Positions 1 through 9,572 of a stretch of DNA of 64,000 bases are shown here, one piece after another. The stretch's first letter is position 1. The number at the start of each line of letters is the position of its first letter. The stretch is from Streptomyces marianii. GTDB lineage: Bacteria > Actinomycetota > Actinomycetes > Streptomycetales > Streptomycetaceae. Where the stretch lies: assembly GCF_005795905.1 (NCBI RefSeq), contig NZ_VAWE01000001.1, forward strand, positions 6,499,001-6,563,000, read 5' to 3'. The notes below the pieces were generated by a model that saw nothing but the letters and a program-made list of their open reading frames with translations, was not told the DNA's origin and did not search any database. A program made the translations under genes and the position numbers.

Positions 1-1
1 G

Positions 2-724
2 CCGGCGCTCGCTGCGGTGTACCGCGCCCAGCTGTCCCGGGCCCGTGTCGCGCGGATACCGCTGCTCTTCGTCGCCACGTTCCAGTCCGTCGGGATCATG
101 GTGCTGATGCGCGGTGTGGTCGATGGCGGAGCGGAGGCGCGGGCCGTGGTGGCCGGGTCGTCCGTCCTGGTCGTGGCCTTCGTCGCGCTCAATCTGCTGG
201 CCCAGTACTTCGGCCAGCTTCGCGCTTCCGGTGGTCTGGACCACTATGCGACGCTGCCGGTGCCGCCGGCGGCGGTGGTGCTCGGGGCGGCGGGGGCCTA
301 CGCCTCGTTCACCGTGCCGGGAACGGCCGTGACGGCGGTCGTCGGCTCGGTGCTGTTCGGGTTGCCCCTGACCCATCTGTGGGTACTCGTGGCGGTGATC
401 CCGCTCGCGGGCGCCGCGCTGGCCGGGCTCGGCGCGGCACTCGGGCTGCTCGCGCCACGCCAGGAACTGGCGACGCTCCTCGGTCAGTTGGGCATGTCCG
501 CGGCCCTGCTGCTGGGGGTGCTCCCGGCGGGGCGGCTGCCGGGGCCGATCGCGCTCGCGCGGGATCTGGTGCCGTCCACGTACGGAGTCGAGGCTTTCGC
601 CCGTACGTTCGACGCCCATCCGCACTGGCCGACGGTCGCGATGGACCTCGCGGTCTGTGCGGCCGTGGGGGTGGTCTCGCTGGCCGTCGCGACCCGGGCG
701 TACCGGCGGGCCGCGGTCCGCTGA
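2..724 (+). CDS. ABC-2 type transporter permease, 5' end cut by window edge
   Basis: Integral membrane subunit of an ABC exporter. The frame is open from the first complete codon, and the sequence before the first internal GTG (position 17) continues without a stop, so the true start is probably outside the window. About six hydrophobic segments can be seen, for example around the IPLLFVATFQSVGIMVLM stretch and near the C-terminus, with short basic loops such as RAYRRAAVR at the end. This is the usual build of ABC-2 permeases of drug or lipid exporters; the ATPase partner would be expected just upstream. The substrate cannot be told from the sequence. Confidence 0.7.
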   Translation, partial: PALAAVYRAQLSRARVARIPLLFVATFQSVGIMVLMRGVVDGGAEARAVVAGSSVLVVAFVALNLLAQYFGQLRASGGLDHYATLPVPPAAVVLGAAGAYASFTVPGTAVTAVVGSVLFGLPLTHLWVLVAVIPLAGAALAGLGAALGLLAPRQELATLLGQLGMSAALLLGVLPAGRLPGPIALARDLVPSTYGVEAFARTFDAHPHWPTVAMDLAVCAAVGVVSLAVATRAYRRAAVR

Positions 725-772
725 GTCACGGCCGGTGAGGCGGGCCACAGGGACGTTTGGCACGATGTCAGG

Positions 773-1396
773 GTGACAGCACCCCTGACGCCGCCCCAGC
801 GGCCCGCCCCGCACGACTCGTCCCGGAGCCACCCGCATCCCGCGCCGGACCCGGACGGAGAAGGGCTGGAGATGAGGAGCGAACTGCGCCGGGCGGCGGT
901 CGTCCTGGTGGCCGTGACGCTCGCCGGCATCGTGCTCGGTCTGCTGTGGCTGTGGCTGGCTCCGAAGGTGCCGCTGGTCTCGACCGACAAGGCGGTCTTC
1001 TTCGCGGACACCGAAGGCGAGGAGGCGGCGGGCGCGGACGGCACGTTCGTCCTGCTGGCGCTCGGCTTCGGCGTGCTCAGCGCAGCGGTCACCTTCTGGT
1101 TCAACCGCCGCGGGGGCATCGCTGTCGTCGCCGCGCTCGCCCTCGGCGGCGTCCTCGCGTCCGCTGTCGCCTGGGGCACGGGCTATCTGCTCGGACCCGA
1201 GCAGGACGTCGTCGCCCACGCCCGCGCGGTCGGCCAGGGCGTCGTCTTCGACGCGCCGCTCCGCCTCCGCGCGAAGGGCGCGCTGCTGGCCTGGCCCATC
1301 GCGGCGATGGTCGTGCACCTCGCCCTCACCGCCCTCTTCGCCCCGCGCGACCCCGAGCCGGAGTGGCCTCCGCTGGGCCCGGAACACCGGCGCTGA
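773..1396 (+). CDS. DUF2567-type integral membrane protein
   Basis: A 207-residue protein of unknown function. It has a Pro/His-rich cytosolic N-terminus of about 35 residues, a first membrane helix at about 40-62 (VVLVAVTLAGIVLGLLWLWL), an outside loop with an acidic patch, and three more helices at about 95-110, 117-140 and 172-192. This matches the actinobacterial DUF2567 family in size and topology. The GTG start lies about 50 bp after the ABC permease stop, so the two may be co-transcribed. No catalytic motif is visible. Function is not assigned. Confidence 0.65.
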   Translation: MTAPLTPPQRPAPHDSSRSHPHPAPDPDGEGLEMRSELRRAAVVLVAVTLAGIVLGLLWLWLAPKVPLVSTDKAVFFADTEGEEAAGADGTFVLLALGFGVLSAAVTFWFNRRGGIAVVAALALGGVLASAVAWGTGYLLGPEQDVVAHARAVGQGVVFDAPLRLRAKGALLAWPIAAMVVHLALTALFAPRDPEPEWPPLGPEHRR

Positions 1397-1776
1397 CCGC
1401 CCGGCGGGCGGGGCCCGGTGCGTCGGGCCGGTTTGACGGGTGGGCTCGTGGCCACCGCCGACCGGTGACGGTTCTCGCGCGCGGCCCCGCGCCGAGCGGG
1501 CCGCCGCTCACTGCGGTTCTGCGGTCGGCTCGCGCTCACACACGGCCCTGTGCCCCGGGCGGGCCCCGCGCACCTCGTGCTCGTCGTCCGGCCGGCAGGG
1601 GGGACCGGCAGGTCGGGGGCGGTCGGCGGCGGGGCCGCCCGCGCGAGCACCCCGCATGCGTCGCCCCGCGGCCGCCGAGCATGCCGCCTGCGGAGCCGCG
1701 GCGCCCACGTCGTGCCGGTCGACGCCCCCGCGCTGCCGCGTGGTCGAGGCATGCGGCTCGGCGTCCGCGCGGCGAG

Positions 1777-1818
1777 CCGTCGCCGTCCCGCCGCCCGGAG
1801 GAGGCGGGACGGCGACGG
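1777..1818 (-). terminator. Strong hairpin terminator of the bL37 gene
   Basis: A perfect 16-bp inverted repeat (1777-1792 with 1803-1818, 10-nt loop) starts 8 bases after the stop codon of the 24-codon gene on the minus strand. Stem and position fit an intrinsic terminator of the streptomycete kind, which often lacks a U-tract. The rest of 1397-1776, about 380 bases, shows no gene I can support. Confidence 0.8.
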
Positions 1819-1825
1819 TCGCTCG

Positions 1826-1900
1826 TCAGGCCGGCCGACGGCCGTGGTTCGCCCGGCGCTTCCTCAGCCGCCACTTCCGTTTGCGCGTGCGCTTGGACAC
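1826..1900 (-). CDS. Small ribosomal protein bL37, 24 residues
   Basis: A 24-codon gene with a GTG start, well below usual ORF cut-offs. The product is extremely basic (begins MSKRTRKRKW and ends ANHGRRPA). It matches the actinobacterial 50S protein bL37, a 24-residue protein first seen in mycobacterial ribosome structures that also ends in ANHGKRP-like sequence. An AGGAGG ribosome site sits 4 bases upstream of the GTG (1901-1910 region), and a 16-bp terminator follows the stop, so this is a complete stand-alone transcription unit. No other gene overlaps it. The ribosomal role is from family knowledge; the gene itself is directly visible. Confidence 0.85.
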   Translation of the reverse strand: MSKRTRKRKWRLRKRRANHGRRPA

Positions 1901-2093
1901 TGCACCTCCTCGGGTCGGCATGTCCTTCGGGCGTAGCGAAGGACGGGCCGGCCGTCGAGGGGGCGTGCGGGGCGCGGGCGGTGCACGCGGAGGCGCTGAA
2001 CGGGGTCCGTACCGGGGGACCGCGGGCGGCGTACGCGGGGCACCGAGCGCGCCCCGGGCGTCAGGAGGCCGCGGGGTAGCGCGCTCGGTGACG

Positions 2094-2591
2094 CTACACG
2101 CGCCCGATCGGTGCCAGGACGGCGTTCGTCAGCGAGGCCAGGTCCGAGGGGGACAGCTCCACCTCGAGCCCGCGCCGGCCCGCCGAGACGCAGATCGTCG
2201 GGTGCGCGGAGGCGGAGGCGTCCAGCACCGTGCGCAGACGCTTGCGCTGGCCCAGCGGGGAGATGCCGCCACGGACGTAGCCCGTGGTGCGCTCCGCCGC
2301 CGCCGGGTCGGCCATCGACGCGCGCTTGCCGCCGACCGCCGTGGCCAGCGCCTTGAGGTCCAGTTGCCCGGCGACCGGCACGACGGCGACCGTCAGCTCT
2401 CCGTCCACGTCGGCGACGAGCGTCTTGAAGACCCGCTCCGGCGCCACGCCCAGTGCCTGTGCCGCCTCCTCCCCGTACGACGGGGACGCCGGGTCGTGCT
2501 CGTACGCGTGCACGGTGAACGCCGTACCCGCGGCCGTCAGCGCCACCGTTGCCGGCGTGCCTCCCTGCTGCTTCCTGGCCTTCTTCGCCAC
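2094..2591 (-). CDS. ybaK: YbaK/EbsC-type aminoacyl-tRNA deacylase
   Basis: A 165-residue single-domain protein of the YbaK/EbsC family, which hydrolyses Cys-tRNA(Pro) and similar misacylated tRNAs in the cytosol. Family features visible are the KTLVADVDGELTVAVVP strand, the invariant lysine of VFKTL, KALATAVGGKRASMADP and the GGISPLGQRKRLRTVLD segment near residues 108-124. The basic N-terminus MAKKARKQQ is typical of the actinobacterial members. It is read with the same polarity as the Lon-domain gene 34 bases upstream. Which tRNA it edits cannot be told from the sequence. Confidence 0.85.
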   Translation of the reverse strand: MAKKARKQQGGTPATVALTAAGTAFTVHAYEHDPASPSYGEEAAQALGVAPERVFKTLVADVDGELTVAVVPVAGQLDLKALATAVGGKRASMADPAAAERTTGYVRGGISPLGQRKRLRTVLDASASAHPTICVSAGRRGLEVELSPSDLASLTNAVLAPIGRV

Positions 2592-2625
2592 GGTCCTGCT
2601 ACTCCCTCGCCCCGGTCGGTCCGGC

Positions 2626-3366
2626 TCAGTTCGGGCTCGTCGGCGAGCGGGTCAGATCGACCGCGGGCAACGACGGCAGATGACGTATCACCGCGGTCTC
2701 GGACCGCAGCAGCTTCAGCTCCTCGCGCAGCCGGGTCGCCGTGTCCGGAGCCTGCAGCAGTTTCTGCTTCGACGGCGTGTCGAGCACGGCGGCGGCGGCG
2801 ACCAGGTACGAGACCACCGACGGCTCGTCCGGAAGCTCCGAGGTCGTCGACAGTGAGCGCTCCCGCGCCCCGGCCAGCCGCTTCTGGTAGTTGCGGAACG
2901 CCCGCAGCACGCCTTCGGCCAGCATGCCCGCGCCCTCCCCCGACTCCTCCGGGATCTCCTCGAGCTCGGCCGTCAGGAACGGTCCGCTCGCGTCGACCGA
3001 GAGCAGTTTGACCCGGGTGGTGCCGGTGGCCAGCACCTCGAAGCTGCCGTCGGCGCGTTCCCGGATCGTCGCGGCGTCCGCGATGCAGCCGACGCGGTGG
3101 AACGCCTGGAGAGGGTCCGGGCCGAAGCCCGCGGCGGGGCCCTTCTCGGGCCGGGCGGTCTGGTCGGGCATCCCGGGCGCGGTCGGAGCGACCTCGCGGC
3201 CGTCGCGGATGGCGACCACGGCGAACCGGCGGGGCTCGGACTCGTCGGTCTTCAACAGCTCGCGCATCATGGCGCGATAACGCTCCTCGAAGACGTTCAG
3301 CGGCAGCACGAGGCCGGGGAAAAGCACCGCGTTGAGCGGAAAGAGAGGCAGGCGAGCGGTGGTCAC
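2626..3366 (-). CDS. Lon substrate-binding (LAN) domain protein
   Basis: A 246-residue protein consisting of a Lon N-terminal/substrate-binding domain without ATPase or protease. The N-terminus has the diagnostic PLFPLNAVLFPGLVLPLNVF (residues 7-26) and the following FEERYRAMM. The C-terminal half is helical. The GTG start at 3366 is chosen because it lies 5 bases after the stop of the upstream gene, giving a tight operon, and because the family begins with this motif; the open frame continues upstream but overlaps that gene. Such stand-alone proteins are common in actinobacteria; their role is not established. Confidence 0.8.
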   Translation of the reverse strand: MTTARLPLFPLNAVLFPGLVLPLNVFEERYRAMMRELLKTDESEPRRFAVVAIRDGREVAPTAPGMPDQTARPEKGPAAGFGPDPLQAFHRVGCIADAATIRERADGSFEVLATGTTRVKLLSVDASGPFLTAELEEIPEESGEGAGMLAEGVLRAFRNYQKRLAGARERSLSTTSELPDEPSVVSYLVAAAAVLDTPSKQKLLQAPDTATRLREELKLLRSETAVIRHLPSLPAVDLTRSPTSPN

Positions 3367-3371
3367 AGCGG

Positions 3372-4448
3372 TCAAGCGTAGTGGTCGCCGGGCACGGCGC
3401 GTCCGGCCGCCCGTCCCTGGCCGGCAACGGCCGTGCCGGCGGAGCGGACGCGCCGCCCGCCGCGGATCGGCGTCGAGGACGCCACCTCGATGCGGACCCC
3501 GTCCCGCGCCTCCAGGAACTGGCCCAGCGGATCGTCCGTCACCTGGCTCCACGGGAACGACGTGGCGTACGGGCCGATCGAGCGGAACTGCTCCAGCGCC
3601 TCGTTCCAGCGGCTCCGCGCGATCAGCACGTACACGAGGAGGTTGCGGACCTCGGCGGGCCAGGGGTCACCGGGCCGGTACCGGGCGGACAGTTCCGCCG
3701 CCCGGTCGGCGGCCGTGTCGATCCGGTCCGTCTGTACGGCCGTGACGCCCCCCGCGAGCAGCAGTGTGAGGGCGGCGCGCACCGGCAGGGCCTGCACCAG
3801 CGAGCCGGGCAGGGAGTCCTCGGCCGCGCGCTCGGCGAAGTCGAAGCACTCCCGGTGCGAGCCGTGCCAGACCGCCGAGAGGTAGCGCAGCGCGGCGACA
3901 TGGCAGCCGTAGTGGTGCGAGGAACGACGCACCGCCTGCCCCCACAGCGCCTCGAAGGCGGTGTGCGTGGCGTGCGTGCCGCGGGCGTGGTCCAGGGCCA
4001 GCCGCCAGGGGACGGGGTCGCGCGGGTCGGCCTCGGCCGCGGCGTGGACGAGGGGGCCGACCTCGCGCAGCCGCTCGACGCTCGCGGGCGACCCCCAGGC
4101 CCTGCGGACTTCGAGTTCGGCCTTCACGAGCAGGGCGTCGGGGTCGCGCGGCGTGGCGGCGAGCCAGCCGGCGAGCCAGTCGGGCCTGTTGTACGCGAAC
4201 GCCGCGAGCCGTACGACGTAGCGGTCGCGGTTCTCCCACTCGGCCGCTCCCCGGGTGGTGGCGAGCAGCTTGGCGGCCGGTTCGTGATCGCCGAGCGCGG
4301 CGGCCAGAAGCGCGGGCCCGAGATCCCCGTCCGGGGCGTCGAGCAGGACCGCATCGTCCGGGGGCAGTCCGTCGGCGAGCCGCGGGGTGTGCCGGACCAT
4401 ACGAGCGGTGCTGATCAGGGCGCGCAGCAGAGACATGGTGCGGACCAT
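3372..4448 (-). CDS. Helical-repeat (TPR-like) protein of unknown function
   Basis: I do not recognise a characterised family. The product of about 358 residues is rich in Ala, Leu and Arg, with repeated helix pairs such as WLAATPRDPDALLVKAELEV and FRSIGPYATSFPWSQVTDDP that look like TPR/SEL1-type solenoids. No signal peptide or catalytic motif is seen. The start is uncertain: ATG at 4448 or at 4436 are both possible and neither has a clear ribosome site. The frame is open to about 4580, but codons there have low GC in the third position, which argues against coding. It is coupled to the Lon-domain gene downstream. Confidence 0.55.
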   Translation of the reverse strand: MVRTMSLLRALISTARMVRHTPRLADGLPPDDAVLLDAPDGDLGPALLAAALGDHEPAAKLLATTRGAAEWENRDRYVVRLAAFAYNRPDWLAGWLAATPRDPDALLVKAELEVRRAWGSPASVERLREVGPLVHAAAEADPRDPVPWRLALDHARGTHATHTAFEALWGQAVRRSSHHYGCHVAALRYLSAVWHGSHRECFDFAERAAEDSLPGSLVQALPVRAALTLLLAGGVTAVQTDRIDTAADRAAELSARYRPGDPWPAEVRNLLVYVLIARSRWNEALEQFRSIGPYATSFPWSQVTDDPLGQFLEARDGVRIEVASSTPIRGGRRVRSAGTAVAGQGRAAGRAVPGDHYA

Positions 4449-4623
4449 TGAAAGCCGCAGGTCGGGGTCGCGCCAGAGGGCATCTGTGAAGTTTTGGTAG
4501 GAGGTGGAATGGTTGTCCTGGCTCGGGTCAAGAAAACGCAAAGGAGCGCGCATTCGCGGTGCATTCGGGGCGCGCGACACGCTCGACGGGAGCGCCTTCC
4601 GCGCCCCGGTGGCCGGGCACCGC

Positions 4624-6207
4624 TCAGCTGCGTCTCAGCAGCCGGGACGCGCCCGCCGCCACCGTCGTCGCGAGTATCCAGCCCAGCAGCACCAGCGCCG
4701 CGGCGCCCCACTGCCAGTGGCCCTCCAGCCGCCAGTGGCCGTCCTGGCCCAGATTGATCACCGGCAGGAGCAGATCGAGGGCGTAGAGCGAGGGGTTCCA
4801 CTCGGGATTCTCGCCCGGCTTCATCGCGTCGGGGGCGTAGCGGGAGAACGCCAGCGCGCCGGCGGCCCAGAGCACCGCCATCCACAGTGCCGCGCGGCCC
4901 GGACGGTAACCGTACGCGACCGTCCAGTCCTGGACGTAGCCCCAGAGCTTCGCGGCGAGCGGCAGCGTCTCGCGGCGGCGGCGCTGCTTGGCGAGGAGCA
5001 CCTCGCGGGCGTCCGCGTCCTCCCCGCTGTTGCGCAGTACGGTCGCCAGCCGCTCGTACGGCTCCGGCTGGTACTCGGGAGTGGCCGCGGCGACCCATTC
5101 CAGTCGCCGCGCGAGCGGGAAGCGGCTGTAGGGCACGAGGTTCTCGTAGACGAACCCGCCCATCGCCAGCCCGCCCGGACCCGGCCAGCTCGTCGAGTGG
5201 TCGATGAGCGTGACGACCTTCGCCCCGTTCAGCACCACGCGCCCCTGTTCCGGCCGCTCCCCGGTGAAGCGCAGCTCCGGAGTGACGATCCGGCGCAGCG
5301 ACAGCTCCTCCCGGCGCGCGCCCGACAGCACGAACCGGGCGTGGTGGAGGTCGACGGCGTCACCGAACCGGCCGTCGTCCAGCCGCACGCCGCCATGGCA
5401 CTCGAAACGCTGCTCCCGAGCGCCCGCCCGGTGCCCCGGGGCGTCGAAGGAGAGACCGAACGGTGGAGTGGCGCCCTGGTCGCCCGCGCAGTCCACCCAC
5501 GCCCTGGTCAGGTACAGCGTGCGCTCCACCGTCAGCTGGGGGGCGTTCAGTGCGCGCCGGCCCTCGGCCGCCCGCAGCCGGCTTCCGCGCAGGCTCAGCG
5601 ACACCCCGACCTTCGCGCCGCGCAGACTGACCTCCCCGTACGTCTCGATCAGCTCGGCCTGCAGATCCTGACCGACCGACAGGCCGTCGGCGGTGATGGC
5701 CCTGCCGTGCCGGTCCGGCCGCACCCGGATCTGGTTGATCAGCAGATCCGTGCCTATCTGCGCGTCCGTGAGCCGTATTCCCTGCTCGACGCGGCAGCGC
5801 GGAAGATGCAGATCGCCCTCGGTGTGCAGCCGGGCGGCCTCCAGCCGGGGCATCGCGCACCCCAGCAGCCGCAGCGTGGTGAACCGCGACTCCGGCAGCG
5901 TCAGCTCGCTCTCGAAACGGCACCCGGTCAGCTCGACGTACGGGGCGATCGTGCCGCCCGCGAGCGTGAGCTTCCCCGTCACGTACGCGCCCAGCAGCTT
6001 CAGCGCACAGACCCGCCCCGGGCGCGCCGGTGGGCCGCTGAGCAGCAGCAACGCGATCACATCGGCGCGGACGCTCCGCCCGGGGCCCCACTCCAGTTCG
6101 GAGAAGGGGTCGTTCAGCAGCGGATTGCCGTCGCGAAGATCGCAGGTCATTCCGTACTCGAACGAGGTCCACATCGTGCGTTCCGCCGTGGTGAGATCGT
6201 TGGGCAT
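4624..6207 (-). CDS. Pentapeptide-repeat-like membrane-anchored protein
   Basis: About 527 residues. The first two thirds consist of short beta-strand repeats of the pentapeptide/quadrilateral-helix kind (stretches such as CALKLLGAYVTGKLTLAGG and CRVEQGIRLTDAQIGTDLLI). The C-terminal third has about two to three membrane helices (ALWMAVLWAAGALAF; ALVLLGWILATTVAAGAS) before a basic tail. Streptomyces homologues are often labelled oxidoreductase, but no cofactor motif is visible and I do not support that. ATG 6207 is chosen because the family begins close to an LTxAE motif; TTG at 6231 has a better ribosome site (GGAG 5 bases upstream) and remains possible. It is divergent from hisD. Confidence 0.6.
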   Translation of the reverse strand: MPNDLTTAERTMWTSFEYGMTCDLRDGNPLLNDPFSELEWGPGRSVRADVIALLLLSGPPARPGRVCALKLLGAYVTGKLTLAGGTIAPYVELTGCRFESELTLPESRFTTLRLLGCAMPRLEAARLHTEGDLHLPRCRVEQGIRLTDAQIGTDLLINQIRVRPDRHGRAITADGLSVGQDLQAELIETYGEVSLRGAKVGVSLSLRGSRLRAAEGRRALNAPQLTVERTLYLTRAWVDCAGDQGATPPFGLSFDAPGHRAGAREQRFECHGGVRLDDGRFGDAVDLHHARFVLSGARREELSLRRIVTPELRFTGERPEQGRVVLNGAKVVTLIDHSTSWPGPGGLAMGGFVYENLVPYSRFPLARRLEWVAAATPEYQPEPYERLATVLRNSGEDADAREVLLAKQRRRRETLPLAAKLWGYVQDWTVAYGYRPGRAALWMAVLWAAGALAFSRYAPDAMKPGENPEWNPSLYALDLLLPVINLGQDGHWRLEGHWQWGAAALVLLGWILATTVAAGASRLLRRS

Positions 6208-6422
6208 GTCGACGCCCTGCGGCTCGGTCAATGCCGCTCCCTCGCTTTCCCCCGGTCCGCCTACCCGGTCTCGTACTGCCGTTCTTCCCGCTGGGTAACG
6301 CACTGAACACGAGTGGTCATGACCGACATCGGTGCCGTGCGGGGCGGGCCGGCCGCCCGGGGCCCCGGGTCCCACGGGGGAGCACGCGGTTCACGTCCCG
6401 TGACCGTCAGACGGGTGGGCGT

Positions 6423-6439
6423 GTATCAGCCAGTGATAC
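6423..6439. promoter_or_regulatory. Palindrome upstream of hisD, possible operator
   Basis: A perfect inverted repeat GTATCA-N5-TGATAC lies 41 bases before the hisD start in the divergent region between the pentapeptide-like gene and the his operon. A second looser repeat (ACGGAA at 6438-6443 with TTCCGT at 6458-6463) overlaps it. AT-rich symmetric sequence is rare here, which suggests a protein-binding site. No regulator gene is next to it, so the regulator is unknown. Confidence 0.4.
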
Positions 6440-6479
6440 GGAAGGCCGGTACGCGGATTCCGTCTGAGAGAATTGAGCC

Positions 6480-7814
6480 GTGATCTCTCGTATCGACCTC
6501 CGCGGCGACGCCCTCCCCGAGGGCGCCGCGCTGCGCGACCTGCTGCCCCGTGCCGAGTTCGACGTGGAAGCCGCCCTGGAGAAGGTGCGGCCCATCTGCG
6601 AGGACGTGCGGCATCGCGGGACGGCGGCGCTGATCGAGTACGCGGAGAAGTTCGACGGCGTGCTCCTGGACCGGGTGCGGGTGCCAGAGAAGGCCCTCGT
6701 GGAGGCGCTCGAACAGCTCGACCCCGAGGTCAGGGCCGCCCTGGAGGAGTCCGCCCGCCGGGCCAGGACCGTCCATCGCGCCCAGCGCCGCGAGGCGCAC
6801 ACCACCCGGGTCGTGCCCGGTGGCACGGTGACCGAGAAGTGGGTTCCGGTCGGGCGGGTCGGGCTGTACGCGCCGGGCGGCCGTTCGGTCTACCCCTCGT
6901 CCGTGATCATGAACGCGGTGCCCGCGCAGGAGGCCGGCGTCGAGTCCGTCGCGCTCGCCTCCCCGCCGCAGAAGGAGTTCGGCGGACTGCCGCACCCGAC
7001 GATCCTCGCCGCCTGCGCGCTGCTCGGCGTCGACGAGGTGTACGCCGTGGGCGGCGCCCAGGCCGTGGCGATGTTCGCGTACGGCACCTCGGGACCGGAC
7101 GGGTGTGCGCCCGCGAACATGGTGACCGGCCCCGGCAACGTCTGGGTCGCCGCCGCCAAGCGCTACTTCACGGGCCGTATCGGCATCGACACCGAAGCCG
7201 GTCCCACCGAGATCGCGGTCCTGGCCGACGCCACCGCCGACCCGGCCCACGTCGCGGCCGACCTGATCAGCCAGGCCGAGCACGACCCGCTGGCCGCCGC
7301 CGTGCTGGTCACCGACTCGCCCGGGCTCGCGGACGCGGTCGAGCGCGAGCTGGAGTCCCAGATCGCCGCGACCAAGCACGTCGAGGACCGGATCGTCCCG
7401 GCCCTGTCCGGGAAGCAGTCCGCGATCGTCCTCGTCGACGGCGTCGAGGAGGGCCTGCGCGTCGTCGACGCGTACGGCGCCGAGCACCTGGAGATCCAGA
7501 CCACCGACGCTGCCGCCGTGGCCGACCGGGTGCGCAACGCGGGTGCGATCTTCGTCGGCCCCTGGGCGCCGGTCTCCCTCGGCGACTACTGCGCCGGGTC
7601 CAACCACGTGCTGCCGACCGGCGGCTGCGCCTGCCACTCCTCCGGTCTGTCCGTCCAGTCCTTCCTGCGTGGCGTCCACATCGTCGACTACACGCGCGAG
7701 GCGCTCGCCGACGTCGCCCACCACGTGGTGACCCTCGCCGAGGCGGAGGACCTCCCGGCGCACGGCGCCGCCGTGAAGGCAAGGTTCGACTGGAAGGTGC
7801 CCTCGAGCAAGTGA
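6480..7814 (+). CDS. hisD: Histidinol dehydrogenase
   Basis: Catalyses the last two NAD-dependent oxidations of histidine synthesis, L-histidinol to L-histidine, in the cytosol. At 444 residues it has the family's normal length. Visible signatures are [20 protein letters not shown] near the middle of the N-terminal domain, the [12 protein letters not shown] segment, [11 protein letters not shown] and [19 protein letters not shown] with its zinc-ligand His, and [13 protein letters not shown]. The GTG start is the first gene of the his operon; its stop overlaps the hisC start by 4 bases. A palindrome upstream may control it. Confidence 0.97.
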   Translation: MISRIDLRGDALPEGAALRDLLPRAEFDVEAALEKVRPICEDVRHRGTAALIEYAEKFDGVLLDRVRVPEKALVEALEQLDPEVRAALEESARRARTVHRAQRREAHTTRVVPGGTVTEKWVPVGRVGLYAPGGRSVYPSSVIMNAVPAQEAGVESVALASPPQKEFGGLPHPTILAACALLGVDEVYAVGGAQAVAMFAYGTSGPDGCAPANMVTGPGNVWVAAAKRYFTGRIGIDTEAGPTEIAVLADATADPAHVAADLISQAEHDPLAAAVLVTDSPGLADAVERELESQIAATKHVEDRIVPALSGKQSAIVLVDGVEEGLRVVDAYGAEHLEIQTTDAAAVADRVRNAGAIFVGPWAPVSLGDYCAGSNHVLPTGGCACHSSGLSVQSFLRGVHIVDYTREALADVAHHVVTLAEAEDLPAHGAAVKARFDWKVPSSK

Positions 7815-8980
7815 GCACGACCGACATCGGCATCGACGACCTGCCCATCCGCGAGGAGCTGCGTGGCAAGTCGCCGTACGGCGCGCCACAGCTCGACGTG
7901 CCCGTGCAGCTGAACACCAACGAGAACCCGTACCCGCTGCCCGAAGCGCTCGTCGAGCGGATCGCCGAGCGGGTGCGCGAGGCCGCGCGTGGCCTCAACC
8001 GCTACCCGGACCGGGACGCGGTAGAACTGCGCACCGAACTGGCCGGGTACCTCACCCGCACCGGGAAGCACCCGGTCGCCCTCGAGAACGTCTGGGCGGC
8101 CAACGGCTCCAACGAGATCATCCAGCAGCTGCTGCAGACCTTCGGCGGGCCGGGGCGCACCGCCATCGGCTTCGAGCCGTCGTACTCGATGCACGCGCTG
8201 ATCGCGCGCGGCACCGGCACCGGCTGGATCTCCGGCCCGCGCAACGACGACTTCACCATCGACGAACGGGCGGCCGCGGCTGCGATCGCCGAGCACCGGC
8301 CCGACGTCGTCTTCATCACCTCGCCCAACAACCCCACCGGCACCGCCGTCGCACCGGAGACGGTCCTCGCGCTGTACGAGGCCGCCCAGCAGGCCAGGGC
8401 GGACGGCGCGGGGGCGCTCGTCGTCATCGACGAGGCATACGTCGAGTTCAGCCACCGGCCCTCGCTGCTCCCGCTGATCGAGGGCCGGCCGAACCTCGTC
8501 GTCTCGCGCACCATGTCCAAGGCATTCGGCGCCGCGGGACTGCGTCTCGGCTATCTCGCCGCGCACCGCGCCGTGGTCGACGCCCTGCAGCTGGTACGCC
8601 TCCCGTACCACCTCTCGGCCGTCACCCAGGCCACCGCCCTGGCCGCCCTGGAGCACACCGATACGCTGCTGAAGTACGTCGAGAGGCTCAAGGACGAGCG
8701 GGACCGGCTGGTGGACGGGCTGCGCGCCATCGGCTTCGAGGTGACCGACTCCGACGCCAACTTCGTGCAGTTCGGGCGGTTCGACGGCGAGGGCGGCGCC
8801 CACGCGGCCTGGCAGAGGATCCTCGACCGGGGGGTCCTGGTCCGTGACAACGGCGTACCGGGCCGGCTGCGGGTGACCGCCGGTACCCCCGAAGAGAACG
8901 ACGCGTTCCTCGATGCGGTGCGCGCACTGAAGAGTTCCGTGGGGGACGCCCCCACACCCCCGAAGGAGCAGAAGCGATGA
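7811..8980 (+). CDS. hisC: Histidinol-phosphate aminotransferase
   Basis: PLP-dependent transamination between imidazole acetol phosphate and histidinol phosphate, with glutamate as amino donor. The 389-residue product is a type I fold aminotransferase: [11 protein letters not shown] near the N-terminus, SPNNPTGTA, the [10 protein letters not shown] aspartate that holds the PLP pyridine, and the Schiff-base lysine in [17 protein letters not shown]. The GTG start overlaps the hisD stop (GTGA) and the stop overlaps hisB (ATGA), so translation is coupled. A longer in-frame reading back into hisD is a shadow of that gene. Confidence 0.96.
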   Translation: MSTTDIGIDDLPIREELRGKSPYGAPQLDVPVQLNTNENPYPLPEALVERIAERVREAARGLNRYPDRDAVELRTELAGYLTRTGKHPVALENVWAANGSNEIIQQLLQTFGGPGRTAIGFEPSYSMHALIARGTGTGWISGPRNDDFTIDERAAAAAIAEHRPDVVFITSPNNPTGTAVAPETVLALYEAAQQARADGAGALVVIDEAYVEFSHRPSLLPLIEGRPNLVVSRTMSKAFGAAGLRLGYLAAHRAVVDALQLVRLPYHLSAVTQATALAALEHTDTLLKYVERLKDERDRLVDGLRAIGFEVTDSDANFVQFGRFDGEGGAHAAWQRILDRGVLVRDNGVPGRLRVTAGTPEENDAFLDAVRALKSSVGDAPTPPKEQKR

Positions 8981-9570
8981 GCCGGGTAGGACGCGTCGAG
9001 CGCACCACCAAGGAGACCTCTGTCGTCGTCGAGATCGATCTCGACGGCACCGGGAAGGTCGATGTGGCGACCGGGGTCGGTTTCTACGACCACATGCTCG
9101 ACCAGCTGGGCCGCCACGGTCTGTTCGACCTGACCGTCAAGACCGACGGCGACCTGCACATCGACAGCCACCACACCATCGAGGACACCGCCCTCGCGCT
9201 GGGTGCCGCCTTCAAGCAGGCCCTCGGCGACAAGGTCGGCATCTACCGCTTCGGTAACTGCACCGTGCCGCTGGACGAGTCGCTCGCCCAGGTGACCGTC
9301 GACCTCTCCGGCCGCCCGTACCTCGTGCACACCGAGCCGGAGAACATGGCACCGATGATCGGCGCGTACGACACCACGATGACCCGGCACATACTGGAGT
9401 CCTTCGTGGCCCAGGCGCAGATCGCGCTCCACGTCCACGTGCCGTACGGACGCAACGCCCACCACATCGTGGAGTGCCAGTTCAAGGCGCTGGCGCGGGC
9501 GCTGCGCTACGCCTCGGAGCGCGACCCGCGCGCAGCCGGAATCCTGCCGTCCACGAAGGGTGCCCTCTAG
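8977..9570 (+). CDS. hisB: Imidazoleglycerol-phosphate dehydratase
   Basis: Manganese-dependent dehydration of imidazole glycerol phosphate to imidazole acetol phosphate. At 197 residues it is the monofunctional form, without the histidinol-phosphatase domain of enteric HisB. Metal-binding histidine motifs are visible: [28 protein letters not shown], and the second set [20 protein letters not shown] near the C-terminus. The start overlaps hisC by 4 bases. Since HisB is monofunctional here, a separate histidinol phosphatase must exist elsewhere; none is in this window. Confidence 0.97.
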   Translation: MSRVGRVERTTKETSVVVEIDLDGTGKVDVATGVGFYDHMLDQLGRHGLFDLTVKTDGDLHIDSHHTIEDTALALGAAFKQALGDKVGIYRFGNCTVPLDESLAQVTVDLSGRPYLVHTEPENMAPMIGAYDTTMTRHILESFVAQAQIALHVHVPYGRNAHHIVECQFKALARALRYASERDPRAAGILPSTKGAL

Positions 9571-9572
9571 TC

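Noticed and set aside
4449..4580. N-terminal extension of the helical-repeat protein to 4580
   Set aside because: Third codon positions become AT-rich here, unlike coding sequence around it; treated as upstream region.
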